In this document: piece by piece, positions 1 through 12,200 of the stretch
How positions within the stretch are numbered: position 1 is the first letter of the stretch
Layout: every line of letters starts with the position of its first letter
Assembly: GCA_018398815.1 (NCBI GenBank)
Contig: CM031595.1
Span: 136,160,781-136,224,780, forward strand
DNA: 64,000 bases
Source of the DNA: Conus ventricosus
Taxonomy: Eukaryota > Mollusca > Gastropoda > Neogastropoda > Conidae
Direction: 5' to 3'
Program-made: the position numbers and the translations under genes
The notes under the pieces: model-generated
What the model was told of the DNA's origin: nothing
Seen by the model: only the letters and a program-made list of their open reading frames with translations
Databases searched by the model: none

Positions 1-10
1 CACACACACA

Positions 11-41
<31 letters not shown>

Positions 42-253
42 GCGCGCGCACACACGCGCACACACACTCATATACACAAACATACATGGAGAGAGAGACA
101 TATAGAGAGAGACAGACTGACTGACAGACAGACATAGAGACAGAGACAGAGACAGACTGAGACAGAGACAGAGTGACACACAGACAGAGACACGGATGAA
201 CAGACAGAGAAACAGACAGACAGACAGACCGACACACACTCACACACACAAGC

Positions 254-285
<32 letters not shown>

Positions 286-655
286 GTCTGTCTCTCTTTC
301 TCAATGCATGTGTGTGCGTGCGTGAGTGCTTGCAAGCGTGCGTGCAAGCGCGAGCTTGTGTTTCCGAGTAGTTGTATCCAATGTAATGTCATTTTTCAAG
401 ATAAGGGACAATGCGTATGTTGATCACGTCGATAACACACAGATACAGACACTCACAGATTCTTGCAGAAACGCAGACGCTAACACACAGACATATACAT
501 GAACGCACAAACACATGCCTGTAAGGTAAAACATGCATACACACAGACACACACACACACGCACGCGCGCACGCATGGACGCACGCACGCACGGGCGCAC
601 GCACGCACGGACGCACGCACGCACACAAATACACACGCGACACATACACACACGC

Positions 656-723
<68 letters not shown>
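1..723. repeat. Simple-sequence block
   Basis: Consecutive low-complexity tracts are visible: (CA)n at 1-27, (CG)n at about 28-50, GACA/GAGA-rich sequence at 90-240, (CT)n at about 261-300, AC/ACGC-rich sequence at 540-655 and (GA)n at about 658-723. Alternating CG/CA runs can adopt Z-DNA in principle. The open frames across this block (His/Thr-rich, Cys/Val-rich or Arg/Glu-rich) are direct translations of the dinucleotide repeats and are not genes. Confidence 0.95.
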
Positions 724-725
<2 letters not shown>

Positions 726-1051
726 TCCACCGTATTGATCAATAATTTGCTCTGTTATATCTTGTTTGAGATGCAGATGGTTTATTCCTACACAGGCCTG
801 TGATCCGTATGACGAGGTGTGTGGACTATATATTTCAGATCAAACAAATGGACGTGACCTACTATCAAAACGCACATTTGAAGCAAATGTAACTGACACA
901 CTGCAAAGTCTACCAAAACGCATGTAATTATCAATTTCGTTAAAGGAGACTGTAAATCTTTTGAAAAGTCTTTATTCGAGATAACTGCATAACAGCACAG
1001 ACAAAAAGACAAAATATATATGGGTCATGAAAATGAATTAAACATAATTCA
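724..1051. other. Unique non-coding stretch
   Basis: About 330 bases of ordinary complexity between the (GA)n tract and the start of the duplicated segment. No convincing frame, RNA or element was seen. Its right edge at about 1052 is where homology with copy D begins. Confidence 0.5.
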
Positions 1052-1112
1052 TGATTATAACACATCATTAAATTTTAAAGAGGACAGGTGAACAGAACGA
1101 CAGACAAGCAGG

Positions 1113-1115
<3 letters not shown>

Positions 1116-1196
<81 letters not shown>
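1116..1196. repeat. (GA)n microsatellite
   Basis: An almost pure GA tract of about 80 bases. The same tract, with interruptions and different length, lies at the equivalent place in copy D at 44553-44700 and 46913-47070. In all three it is preceded by the same ~60 bases and followed by the same unique sequence. Confidence 0.95.
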
Positions 1197-1197
<1 letters not shown>

Positions 1198-2397
1198 CCG
1201 AATGTCTTGAAAGTTGGAAGTGGGTGGCTTACGTTACAAATGTTGGTTTATAAAGGTTTTGTACAACATCCATTGGCTTGTACATAATGATAAGCATCAA
1301 TGGTTCCAGAAGGGTATTATCATAACGATGTTGGTACAGTGTACAAAATCCACATGCATTCACAATTTAATCTGCGTCTGTAAACTTAATCTTATATGGA
1401 AGCCATTCTAAATTAAAATCTGTATATCCAAAGCTTTTTCTTTTTTCTTTTTTTTTTCTATGAGCAATATGCTCTTCAGTCTTATACTTATATCTAAGCT
1501 CATTGAGAAATATGCAGTCTGTTTTTTTCCCCATTTTACAACGATAAAAACAGTGTTTAGTGGATAATATAATTCAATTAAACGCAGGGTCAATATGTAT
1601 ATTTTCAACAAATCCAGTTTTGGCCAATGACTCAGCAATCTGGAAAGTAAATGTAAATAGACATTTTCATCATTTAATTCGCCAGTGTTGGTCAAACAAA
1701 GTTAATTGACAACACAATGCCAGACATGAAATCATTTAATCCTTATGTAAAGTAAAGAAAGAACATCGATTACTGTTTAGAACATCTGTTATTCTTCAGT
1801 ACACTAAAATTAAAGTCCCAAGTTATCTGTATTATTCTTAACTGGAGCCATTTCATTTTACACACAAACTTTGTAAAAAAATACCCATTTCATCTACAAC
1901 AGATATGTTGTTATGGTAAACAGACATGTTTTGAATCCAGTATGTAACCACTTTGGAGAATATGATGTCTTATAGAACCCTTTTTAGAAAACTTATATAA
2001 GCTTTTTGTTTTTATGTATGTATGCTTCCATTATTGTCTGTATAATTAGAAAAGATACACATTTAGTTTCAGCATGTAATTTTGTTTAATTGTTCTAAGA
2101 AATAAATTCGACCATGTCAATCAACAAATGAGAATGTATTTCTTTGTCGATTCATTCGCTTTCTCGCCAAAATAACTTTTCGATCATAAAACACCGGCTC
2201 TGAGGGAGTTCACCAGATTTCTTACCGGCAGCTAACTTTGTCGAAAAAAAAATACATGCTGTAAACACATATGTCCAAAACTATCTGTGAAGTTTTTGCT
2301 ATGCTGTCTGGTCCTGTTTTCTAAAATCTTACAATAGTTTTTCTTCGTATTGATATGGAAAGGGTTAATAAGAGTGTGGGACGTTGAAGAACAGCAT
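1197..2397. other. AT-rich intergenic stretch, no gene seen
   Basis: About 1.2 kb of AT-rich sequence, present also in copy D and partly in copy B. A 65-codon frame at 1214-1411 is kept in copy D, but the copies are so similar at the DNA level that this is no evidence of coding. Nothing else was recognised. Confidence 0.5.
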
Positions 2398-2527
2398 ACA
2401 CATCCACGCACACACAACACGCACGCACGCACGCACGCCACGCACGCACGCACGCACGCCGCAGCACGCACGCCGCACGCAGCCACGCACCACCACCCCC
2501 ACACACACACACACAACACACACAACA
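2398..2527. repeat. (ACGC)n/(AC)n compound microsatellite
   Basis: ACGC repeats grade into AC repeats. The equivalent tracts are at 15480-15603 in copy B and 48277-48440 in copy D, each preceded by the same anchor and followed by the same unique bases. Length and purity differ between copies, as expected for microsatellites. Confidence 0.95.
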
Positions 2528-3036
2528 CTTATAACGGTAAGTGAAAGGCACAGAAATTAAAAAGTATGAATAATATCAGATAGCACTCGCTATTGCAACA
2601 GTGTGCTGTTAATGTGTTAGATATTCCGCCATTGTACACAGTACATCCGTACATTATCAGGAGAAGGATAAATAAGAAGCGAACGTTTACGTGGAATAAT
2701 TACACCATGAAACAGGCGGTGTTGTGTTCGTTGTTTTATTTTAAATTTTCACCAGTGAGCTTGTTGCAACCATTGCTGTTTATTCGAACTTTTGTAAAAA
2801 CCGGAACTGCTGCTGTTTTTCGTTTGGTTGTTAGTTTTTCTCCTTTTCTTTATTAATGTATCTGGGCTGTGCGGTATCGCCATGTTTTTGACCACCCCCC
2901 CCCCCCTTCCCTATAATTTGTAAATATGATAACTGTCTTATCTGTATACCATATTGTGACAAAAAATCTATTAACCAAAGTATGCAAATATTGTGTTGTG
3001 TGTCGGAATGCATAGTAAAACAAACGAAACATATTA

Positions 3037-3292
3037 TCATATATAATATAATAATATATATATATATATTTATATATAAACATATATATTATATATATTT
3101 ATATATAGTATATATACTATAACAAACTAATAATTCAAAGGATAATTCAATATATATTTAATATATATTAATATTATATTATATATATATAAATATATAT
3201 ATTCTATATAACCAAATAATAAATTCAGGATAATTCAATATATATATCTATATATTTATGAGAGACGAGAGAGAGAGGGAGAGAGGAGAGAG

Positions 3293-3334
<42 letters not shown>
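3037..3334. repeat. (AT)n tract followed by (GA)n
   Basis: About 220 bases of interrupted TA repeats are followed by a GA tract at 3258-3334. Copy B has the same order at 16110-16412. Copy D leaves the family at the start of the TA tract (about 48935), and copy C ends in the CT complement of the GA tract (40440-40489). Family breakpoints therefore cluster in this simple-sequence zone. Confidence 0.92.
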
Positions 3335-3340
<6 letters not shown>

Positions 3341-3547
3341 AGAGGGTCTGAAATCTGAAAATGATTACAAACTATGTGCTATTTTGAAAACATTTAATGA
3401 CCATTCCCTTATCTTCGCATCAAATGGCAAAGTACTTCGCACATTTGAATGGTGCATGACTGCAGAAGAAAGTCAACATATTAAAAAAAAAAAGACGATG
3501 GCGTCAACGATATAGGGACATGGTAACTATAAAATGAACATAGAATA

Positions 3548-3620
3548 ATGAGGAGAGAGAGAGAAGAGAGAGAGAGAGGAGATGAGAGAGAGAGAGAGAG
3601 AGAGTAGAAGTGAGAGAGAG
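3548..3620. repeat. (GA)n microsatellite
   Basis: An interrupted GA tract. Equivalents are at 16620-16705 in copy B and, as CT, at 40158-40220 in copy C. Confidence 0.9.
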
Positions 3621-4077
3621 TGAATGAAATGACAAAACATAGGTCAAAAAGGACATCGTGTAATTTATAGGTTCCTTCAGTTCTGGCATCGTCTTTTGGA
3701 ATGATGTTGGAAGGATAACCAGTAACAGGAGGAAAAAAAAAACAAAATGGGTGAGTTATGTCGGAGGTTTTGTGGGTATATATCTTTGCTTTGCTTTTGG
3801 CGTTCAGAGACCCGAAGGTTTTTTCTTTCTGAACATTAGAAATTAAACAGAAGACAGAAATTAGCGACTTGTCGCAATTGCGGTAAGGAGACCGATCTAA
3901 CTTCAATGAATGATCCACATGTTAAATTATCAATGGATGTGCTCATTATCTGGCGATTTCTCTCATACAATTGGAAATAAAAATATCTTAGCTCTCTGCA
4001 TCTTCTGAAAACGCAAAGCGGAGAGTCTCTGCTTAACGTCGTATTTAAGGTCTGTGCGTCAAATCTCACTTCCACTC

Positions 4078-4338
4078 CAGCACACCACACACACACACAC
4101 CCACACACACAACCACACACACACTACACACACACACTCACACACACGCGCGCGCGCGCGCGCGCGCGCGCGCGCGCGCGCGCACGCACGCTCACACCAC
4201 ACACCAACACACACACACACACAACACACCACACACACACACACACACACTCACAACACTCTCTCTCTCTCTCTCTCTCTTCTCTCTCGTCTCCGTATCT
4301 TTCTTGTCTCTTCTTCTCTCTTGCACACACAACACACA

Positions 4339-4369
<31 letters not shown>

Positions 4370-4560
4370 CAACACACAAACACACACCACAAACACTCTC
4401 CTCTCTCTCTTCTCTCTCTCTAACTCACACACACGCACTACACGCACGCACGCCAGCACGCAGCGCACGCACGCACGCACGCAGGCACGCAGACGCAACT
4501 CACACACACACACACACCCCTCACAACACACACTCACACACACACACACACACACTCACA
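4078..4560. repeat. Compound AC/CG/CT/ACGC microsatellite upstream of GPCR, copy A
   Basis: Successive pure tracts are AC (4080-4146), CG (4147-4186, about 40 bases), AC, CT (4259-4320), AC, CT, ACGC and AC. The same tract order is kept at 17137-17637 and, inverted, at 39228-39716. It lies about 140 bases before the first recognisable GPCR codons. The CG/CA part is a strong Z-DNA-prone sequence. All open frames inside are translated repeats. Confidence 0.95.
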
Positions 4561-4701
4561 ATAACATTTACTTTCTTCTGTAAGCATAAAACAAATCGGC
4601 AGAAACGAAGAAACAACTGTCGTATGACTACATTTCGAATCTAAATAACAACGATGCACCCTACCATATCTAACTGAAGACACAGGGCGATTGTGTCATA
4701 A

Positions 4702-5833
4702 TTGGTTGGAAAACTTCCATCCCAGGGACAACCCAAAATTGATCAGTATGACATAAGTACGTGATGAAAGGTTGCAACGGCCATTGTAATCGTGGAGTCT
4801 GTTTCTTGTTGGAGCCCATGCCAACATCATTACATGGTGTTTTTTCAGCAAGGTCTAGGCGGACGAATCAATCGGGGTTCTTTTCCTTAGCCTCTGGTTG
4901 ATGTTCTTTCATTGCTTTCCTTTTGATATTATATATTGATGGCTTTCTATGACACTTAGCCGTTGGACGTGTATGGGGTGATATACGTTTAATACTAAAC
5001 AGTATAACGATCATTTTTTTTGGGCTTGCTGGCCTCGGATATTGGGTCCGCGTTCATATAATCAACTGTCATCGCACAGAGCGGTGTGTGTGGTTTGCTT
5101 TCCTTAGAGCTCGAAGTGTATTCCTGTCAGTTTTTCAGGGTTTTTGATACGTCATCGGGTTGTGTATGACAATATTCTGGTTTTATAGTCACAGCTTAGT
5201 ATCGTGTGGCTGGTTTCATAGAACTGGCACAGGCCAGAATTCTTGGCAGGTTTCGACAGTGAATATTACTTTCTAAAATAAGGAGATGATAATGTTTGGA
5301 TGGAATATTCTACGGGTTTTGTTCTTGGCAGTGGGCTGCCTCAATCATTGTTCTAATCACACAATCATCAATGCTATCAAACTGCAACAAAACCATGAGG
5401 TGGCGTCATCGTTCATCGTCCTCTATGTCGACAAAGGAGACTGGCGCGTTGACCAAAATACTCATCTGGCTTTCCGCAGAATTTGTTGTCTGTTATCCCA
5501 GCATTATTTTGCGATTGTCGCAATGTTTGACCTAGCTAAATGTGGTGGTCATTTTTCATACAATATACATATCTTTAATTTGTTTTACCCATTGGTGTAA
5601 CTGACAAGTGCTAGTGTGAACTTTTTTGTGTTACTATTCACTGGACTCAAAAGTACAGGAAAATACATCGTTTTACTCGGCTGGAAATTTCTCACGGCGA
5701 GATTCATGGGCAAATACTTTTTCACATAAAACGAGGGAGACTAAAGGGAGCAAATGGATCAGTGAGATTCACATACGAACTAGAAGGAGACAGTCATGTG
5801 TTTTCCTTTTCGCCATTGGCTTTTCCTGACTGA
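4702..5833 (+). pseudogene. Rhodopsin-class GPCR, chemosensory-type, copy A (broken frame)
   Basis: The nucleotide sequence matches the GPCR of copy C along its whole length, so this is the same receptor gene, here on the plus strand. The frame is interrupted by many small indels. One frame at 5296-5535 begins in TM5 (DGIFYGF) and recovers the TM6 part (TKILIWLSAEF), and other frames carry pieces of TM1-TM3. The gene is single-exon in appearance. A compound microsatellite lies upstream, and a GT tract plus the 3' tail of an oppositely oriented LINE lie downstream. The indel positions differ from those in copies B and C, so the breaks may be sequencing errors rather than true decay. The ligand is unknown. 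Confidence 0.75.
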
Positions 5834-5926
5834 AAAGAAAGCTGCTCTTCAATCTTTCATCGAGAACAAATGTACCACTTATAATTCCACAAGAACAGAA
5901 CGACTCTCCTCTCTCCTCTTTCTGCT

Positions 5927-5939
5927 GTGTGTGTGTGTA

Positions 5940-5991
<52 letters not shown>

Positions 5992-6019
5992 GTGTGTGTG
6001 ATGTGAGTGTGTGTGTTGT
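5927..6019. repeat. (GT)n microsatellite
   Basis: A GT tract between the GPCR 3' end and the LINE tail. Equivalents are at about 19040-19130 in copy B and, as AC, at 37702-37806 in copy C. Confidence 0.95.
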
Positions 6020-6020
6020 G

Positions 6021-9000
6021 AAGTCAAGTCAAGTCAGGTCAAATTTTATTTAGAGATGGAATACATTGAATAAAGCAGCATAATCTGCTATTACTTTAAG
6101 CCATCCATAGTTATGAATAAAAGTAAATAGAAAAAGTTTAAAAGAAAAAAAAAAAAAATCGCATCGTGTACAAAACGGTACATTGCTTTCATTAAAAGAA
6201 AAGTAAACATACCTTCCTACTCCCCTCCATCTCTTCCCTTTTCTTCACTCATTCCATTCAGTAAAAGGTATGCTTCATTTGCGCCCTATGGATACATTCA
6301 CGAAGTGTATATCTTACCCAAAGTATTTCTTTTCTGCACGAATGGACATATTTTCAGAATCTGTGAAATAAATCACAAACCCTTAAAAATTATAAGAAAC
6401 CTAAAAAAAACATAAGAAATAAATGAAGGATTAACCGATTCATGAGATAATTTTCATTTTTTCTTAAATGTGTTTTATTTCTTATATTTTTTAAGGGTTT
6501 TGTGAGTTTATCTTCAAAGATTTCCCCAGAATATACAAAAAATTGGATTTGTATAAATCTGTTGCGTGGTCTAGGAATGGACATAAATGATTATGTCTAT
6601 GACTATTGACTCTAAATGTTTCTGTAATCTTTTGGGAAGCTGTTCATTAATAACTTTATGCATACAAGGGCTTTATTGAAAAAGGAGTCTGTTTGGGAAG
6701 GTTAATATTTTTGAAGTTGCTTGTAATCTACATCAGTATTGGGAGCTCGATTTTAACAATACTATTTTCAATGCTCGTTGTACAGACGATGAATTAATTT
6801 CATATTTTGTTCACTACAGTTGCCCCAAGGGTTGTATGCATAATCAATTAATGCAAAATATGTGCACAGCAAAAGGAAGTTTTCGAGAGTGCCATGCGAG
6901 GAAATTTTTTATCGAGACAACTGAAATATTTTTTGGAAAAGGCGTTTTGCTAAGAATGTTATATGTTCTGTCCAAGATAAATCTTTGTTGTCAATAATGA
7001 CACTAGTGTTTTTGTGTTTTGACAGTATTCCTCAACTTTATTGTTGGATATGAGTAAATGCTGAAAATTTGATTTAATTTTTTGTCGTTTTTTTTGTCTT
7101 GTAGGACATCGTACATGCACTTGTTTTTAGAGCATTTAAAGAATATGGTTTAGTTGTGTCATTTAGTAAGTTTATTGTATCGGCTTGAAGCGTGATTGTT
7201 AATTCATAGGCATCAGAATCGTTTTCGTGAAGAGATGTTCATTGCAAACATTTCGCATTTACCATTTAACAAAACAAGGAAATCTATAACGTAAATAGTA
7301 AACAAAAGAGAGTCCTAACACAGAGCCTTGTGGAAACACATATTGGACAGGCATAAATGTTGACCAATTGTCAGCTACAGCTACCTAATTGTTTTTCGGT
7401 CACACAAAAAGATGAAATAGACTTATTTATAAATTCTGGAGTCAGTTTGTAAAGTTCAAGTTTACGGCACAACAAAGAATGGTTAGATGACATCAAATGC
7501 TTTTTCAAGTCTAGAAGAGAATTACTGCAAATTTATTCTCATTTATGCTGCAAAGATGCCTGTCCAATAAAGCTGTATGAGGGCTGAGTGGGCAAGTATG
7601 ATGTTTTCGAAAGCCCACTGACTTTCGTGGATGGAAGTTGGTTATCAGCGAAATAAGAATACAAAGACTTAAGCCTGGATTTTCGATACGTTTGCTTATG
7701 GCTCAGAAAAATGGATATCGGTTTGTAATTTGTGGGTTTGAAGGAGTCCGGGTTTTATACAGAGGATAACTTTAGCTTCCTTAAATTTTAGAGGAAACGT
7801 ATGTTTTATTATGCATAAATGGTATAGTATGGTCAAAGTAACTGTGATAACTGGACTGAAAACTTAAGTATTTTTGTCTCGATACCATCTAATCCGAAGT
7901 ATTTGATTTGGGTTGAAGTAGACAAGCTTTATAAGATCTAAAACGGTCATGGGTTTCAGACTAAATGGGAAACGATTTCCTTAGAATGGATGTATTGTTT
8001 AAATAATTGAGATCATTTTCATAGATTTATCATTTTATATTATTCTATTGCTATGGTTGCAAAATGATTAGTTTAGTTGTTCTGCAAGTATGTCTGAAGT
8101 CTCAGTTGTGGATTTTTGACACTTGTTTATAGTTAATACTGTTAATGCCTTTTCCAAATTTCCCTGTATCTTTGGTAGAAGTTTAACATTTTTCTAAAGT
8201 AAAGTGCGTTTCGATTCCGTTTTAATGACGTCACTTTACTTCCTTTTTGGTTTTTCTGAATTTCTTCATTTGTTCCGAGATTATCATATGATTTCTTTTT
8301 GTTTAATTGCTGTGTCAATTTCTTTTAGTTATCCATGGAGGTTTTGTTTCCTGTTTAATCCTTTTCTTTATAAAAGGTGCGTTCCGTGTTTATTATTTAC
8401 GAGGTAAACGTATCAATCCTCACAATTCAGCTGCTTTATTTGGTCTATGATTTTGATAGATGAGGTTAATTGTGCTCTCAGAAAGGTTAAGTAAGGAAAT
8501 CTTCTTCTTTAAAGTTCTAAAGCTTCTGTAGTAAATAACTTTGTGACTAGTTTTGGAAATTTTTACACGGTTTTTGAACAAGTAAGGCTAAATTGGGATT
8601 AGTGATCACTACAGCCTAGGGAGGGGAACAAAGTGCGATATTGGATTGTTTTTGCATTTGTGTAAATAAGATCTTATTAAAGTAGCGGAATTTTCAGTTA
8701 TCGTGTTTTGGTCTATCGATTAGTTGTTCTAAATTATGATGATATATAGTTTTGATACCACTTTAACTTGTTTTAACAGATCAATGTTAAATTCTCCTAA
8801 AATTATTGTCTCATAAACTTTGAATGGTTACTTCAATACATTTTGCATTAAAAAATCTAGTCATGCCAATCAGTGTTTTCTGTTGGGTTTCTATAGACAA
8901 AGCTATTGCAAGCGGTTGTACTATTTTTATATTTATTTCAATCCAGACAGATTCCAATACCATTAATTTTCAAAATTAACTAGCTTTTACATTTTAATGA

Positions 9001-9260
9001 GGAAGCATGATATATAAGTAAGACCAGTGGATTGTGGTTTATAGGGGATGGAGTAGCTTATTTGGTATCCTGGCATGTCATTTCTGCATTGATTTGTGAG
9101 AAGATAACCGATTCAGAAAAAACAAAATACATGAAAACTGTTTTCTTATGCAAGTATAGTTGCAATGTCTCTTTTTTGTTAGTTGCGTTTATTGATGTTA
9201 GGGTACTAACGAAGTCCATGCTGGATGGCCATGTGTCTAAAGTCATAGGCATGTTGCACG
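6021..9260 (-). mobile_element. Jockey/CR1-like LINE, copy A, degenerate
   Basis: This is the reverse complement of the LINE described for copy C (34480-37695), where the endonuclease and RT motifs are clearest. Here a frame at 6390-6584 on the minus strand still encodes the C-terminal end of the polyprotein (a stretch ending in KLTKPLKNI). The 3' end lies at 6021, where GTCAA-type repeats abut the GT microsatellite, so the element reads toward the GPCR. The frame is broken many times; the segment over the FADD box has a deletion at about 7240. The 5' boundary is uncertain and could lie beyond 9260. Confidence 0.75.
6350..6535. repeat. Inverted repeat at LINE 3' end, copy A
   Basis: The last coding bases of the LINE (6460-6535) occur again in opposite orientation at about 6350-6410, separated by about 50 bases. 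The arms read as complements over roughly 50-60 bases with small gaps. The same structure is present in copies B and C. Confidence 0.75.
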
Positions 9261-12200
9261 TGCTATAGCACTAGATATGGTTAAATAAAATGGGGAGAGG
9301 GAACACTAGATAAATATTGTTATTTATAAAACAAAATATTAATTTTCTAGACCCAGTAGCAACTTTTGTATTCTAGTAATGATATGGAAAAAATTCATAT
9401 AAAAATCAGAAGACAAGGTGAGAGTAATCAACAAAGCATCCAATCTAAAACACAAGTATCAAGAACAGACAGATGAAAAGACACACCACTCTGTTAAAGA
9501 GTAGTGATTAAAGTTCAAGTATGATTTAAACACAACGCACACACACGAACACCAAAACTGTGGCAGTGCTCAGACGGCACCGGCAAAATCGATATCAATG
9601 AACCAATGAGTATAGAAGTACAACAGCAAGAAGCTTAAGAACGAATCAAGGCATGAATCAAAGAAAACAATGCTCACTTAATTAATACGAAGACTAGCCA
9701 TCAAAAGTGCAAGTAATACACATAGAAAATAAACAAAGTACACTATTTAAGAAAGGCATTATAACAAGAAAAATGTCCAAATAAAACAATCTGGGAGCAA
9801 CAGCAATCGAATCAAAACGTTTCCATAACCCAATCCAGGAAAAAAAGCAGTCAGCTAATGTGATAAAAAACAAATGCACACAATGGAGGGTTAAATGCAG
9901 GATTATTTCATGCGCTTGATTCAGACGGATCTGCAATGGTTCATTTCTGCACGAATAGCCACCACAGCACAGAAAGACGTCACCCCCTCTTCTTCTCTCT
10001 CTCTCTCTCTCTCTCTCTCTTCACAACACACACATATTTGCAAGACTATTGAATCAACACAAAAAGCATGTCAGGTTGTTGATTTATTATAGCATAATAT
10101 TCAAAGCAAACGATTTTGGAATAACAGGCGCCCAATCGTATATACTTGGTATATATTACTCGCTTCGATTGGATTTGACTGTTAATCTTATGTGAGTTAT
10201 TTGTTAGCATTTGTAAATAACAGATTATGTCAGTTGACTGTGTCACAGACAGTGCGTTACACGGTGGGTCATGTCACGGTCAGACAGGATGAGCTCCGGG
10301 TCTGACAAGTTCTGGGGACCGTACTGAGCACAGTCAGCTTGGAGTCCTCATCTGCTATGTGGGGTGGCTGAGGCTGCTATAGAGAGCTTGGCTGAGAGGG
10401 GCGGTACATCATGCCTGCTGGCGGCCGTTAAAGGAGGAAAGTGGTGCATGCTGGTGAGTGGGCAGGGCCTGACTGCTGGGCCTACGTGACCGTTATAGGC
10501 GGCCAAGGTCCTGATGGGTGATGGGGTTTAGGGAGTCCAAACTGAGGAACAGCGCTCGTAGCCTGCTGCAGGTTCTCAGGTGAATGACCAGTGTTATGAT
10601 GTGGCGTAGATGTGGGTGAAAGGTTTCTGGCTTAGCTGCGGGAGATTGACGGCTATGAGGGTTGAGATCATTTGACATATAGGGGGCCGAACACCCTGAG
10701 GGATGTAGAGTACATGCTCTGCCTGTCACTGAGATGAGGCTTGGTCCTGAACTGGAGTTTCTACCGCCGTGGTTTTATTTGTATCTCCAACAGGTTAGGA
10801 TAGTGGTTTTTGAACGTGGATGCTAATGGGATGTCCTTTATAACTAGGGTGAATTGATCATGGTTATGATGAGTTTTGGAGCACAGAGTCGTAACAAAAG
10901 ATCCGTATTGTCAATAACACTGATTTTGGAATCAAAAAACATGCTTGCCGAGGTTACGGTTTGTAGGTTGATCGAATTGTTAACTGTGCTGCCCTTTGCT
11001 AGGAATTAATGCACTAAAATGCTCTTTTCTAGTCGATGGGGACACCTGACGACATAACCTGATTAAATGGTTCCTCTGCTGGATGGAACACAGGGCCTGA
11101 AGGGCAGTCATTGATTTCTAATGTGACATAAAAAGAGCTTGATTTTGGTCATGCATGGTGATGGGCTAGCATTGTATTAAATTTGAGTTGTCTACAGGAA
11201 ACAAGATTTTAAACAAATTGATTGAAATGGAGGCCAGTCTCTGGGGTTCAGATTTAATTACAGAGTCGCAAGCACAGAGCAGATGCCCGGTCACTGATGT
11301 GAGAATTTCAAAATATAATTGGGAGGCGTTTTGGAATCCGTTCTCGGGAGGTTGAGGAAGGGATTTTTCTTTTTTGGTTTTAAAAAGGGCATTACGTTGA
11401 CGAAGTTGGACTCACTGTCATTGTTTACCATGTCCGATAAAGGGCAACACGTTAATGACAGGGATGGTATAGTCTGAAGAGAGGTGGTGGACAGGAGGCT
11501 CGCCCTCACATTCAGTGTCGCAGGAAGTCTGCTGGACCTGAGAGCAGGTTCTGGGGTGGCGAAAGGACTCGCTGTTGGGTTGCTGCATGGGTCAGCAGGA
11601 CGGGAATCAGTTTGTCAGGACCTCATGGCAGGCAGGGGTCGGAGAGGGGTGGAGGGAAGTGGCGGGTGGCTATCCACACAAACTGGTGGTAACTCTGCGA
11701 AGAATCTCTATGTCGATGACCACTCTCTCGTGTAAAGAGGGGTGGAGACAGTGGAGGGGGTGGAGATGGTGATGGTGGTGGAGGGGGTGATGGCGGGGGA
11801 GGGGGTGGTGGTAAGCTGTCCACACAGCTGGTAGTACATGCCATTGAATTGGGAGGTGATCTGACGCAGTGCTGTCGCTTTGACCAGAGGGAGTGTGGAT
11901 TTCCAGGACCGCATTGTACACAGACTGTGGTGGGGAAAGGAGAGGCTACACATGGCTGTGATGTACCATCTCGCTTTTCTGTTTTTAGGGACAGCATGAC
12001 AGATCAATTGCCACATGCTGTGATGTACATCTCCGCTCACTGGGACAGACCGGTCACTGAGAGACTTGTGTGATCTTCTTTTATTAAAATACGGTTTAAG
12101 ACTTTTAATATCGAACGGATGTTGCCAAGTGTGTTTTGTAGTGATGTTTTTCTTTTGTTAATTTTCAACCGTGCCCTCTAAGCAGAGATATTGTGGTTGT

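Noticed and set aside
1214..1411. Short ORF conserved at 44710-44964 and 47085-47438
   Set aside because: The DNA of these copies is nearly identical, so frame conservation follows from duplication. No known protein similarity.
11623..11997. Proline-rich minus-strand ORF, with a counterpart at 24737-25153
   Set aside because: The proline run is the complement of the G-rich repeat, and the flanking residues differ because the two copies are open in different frames.
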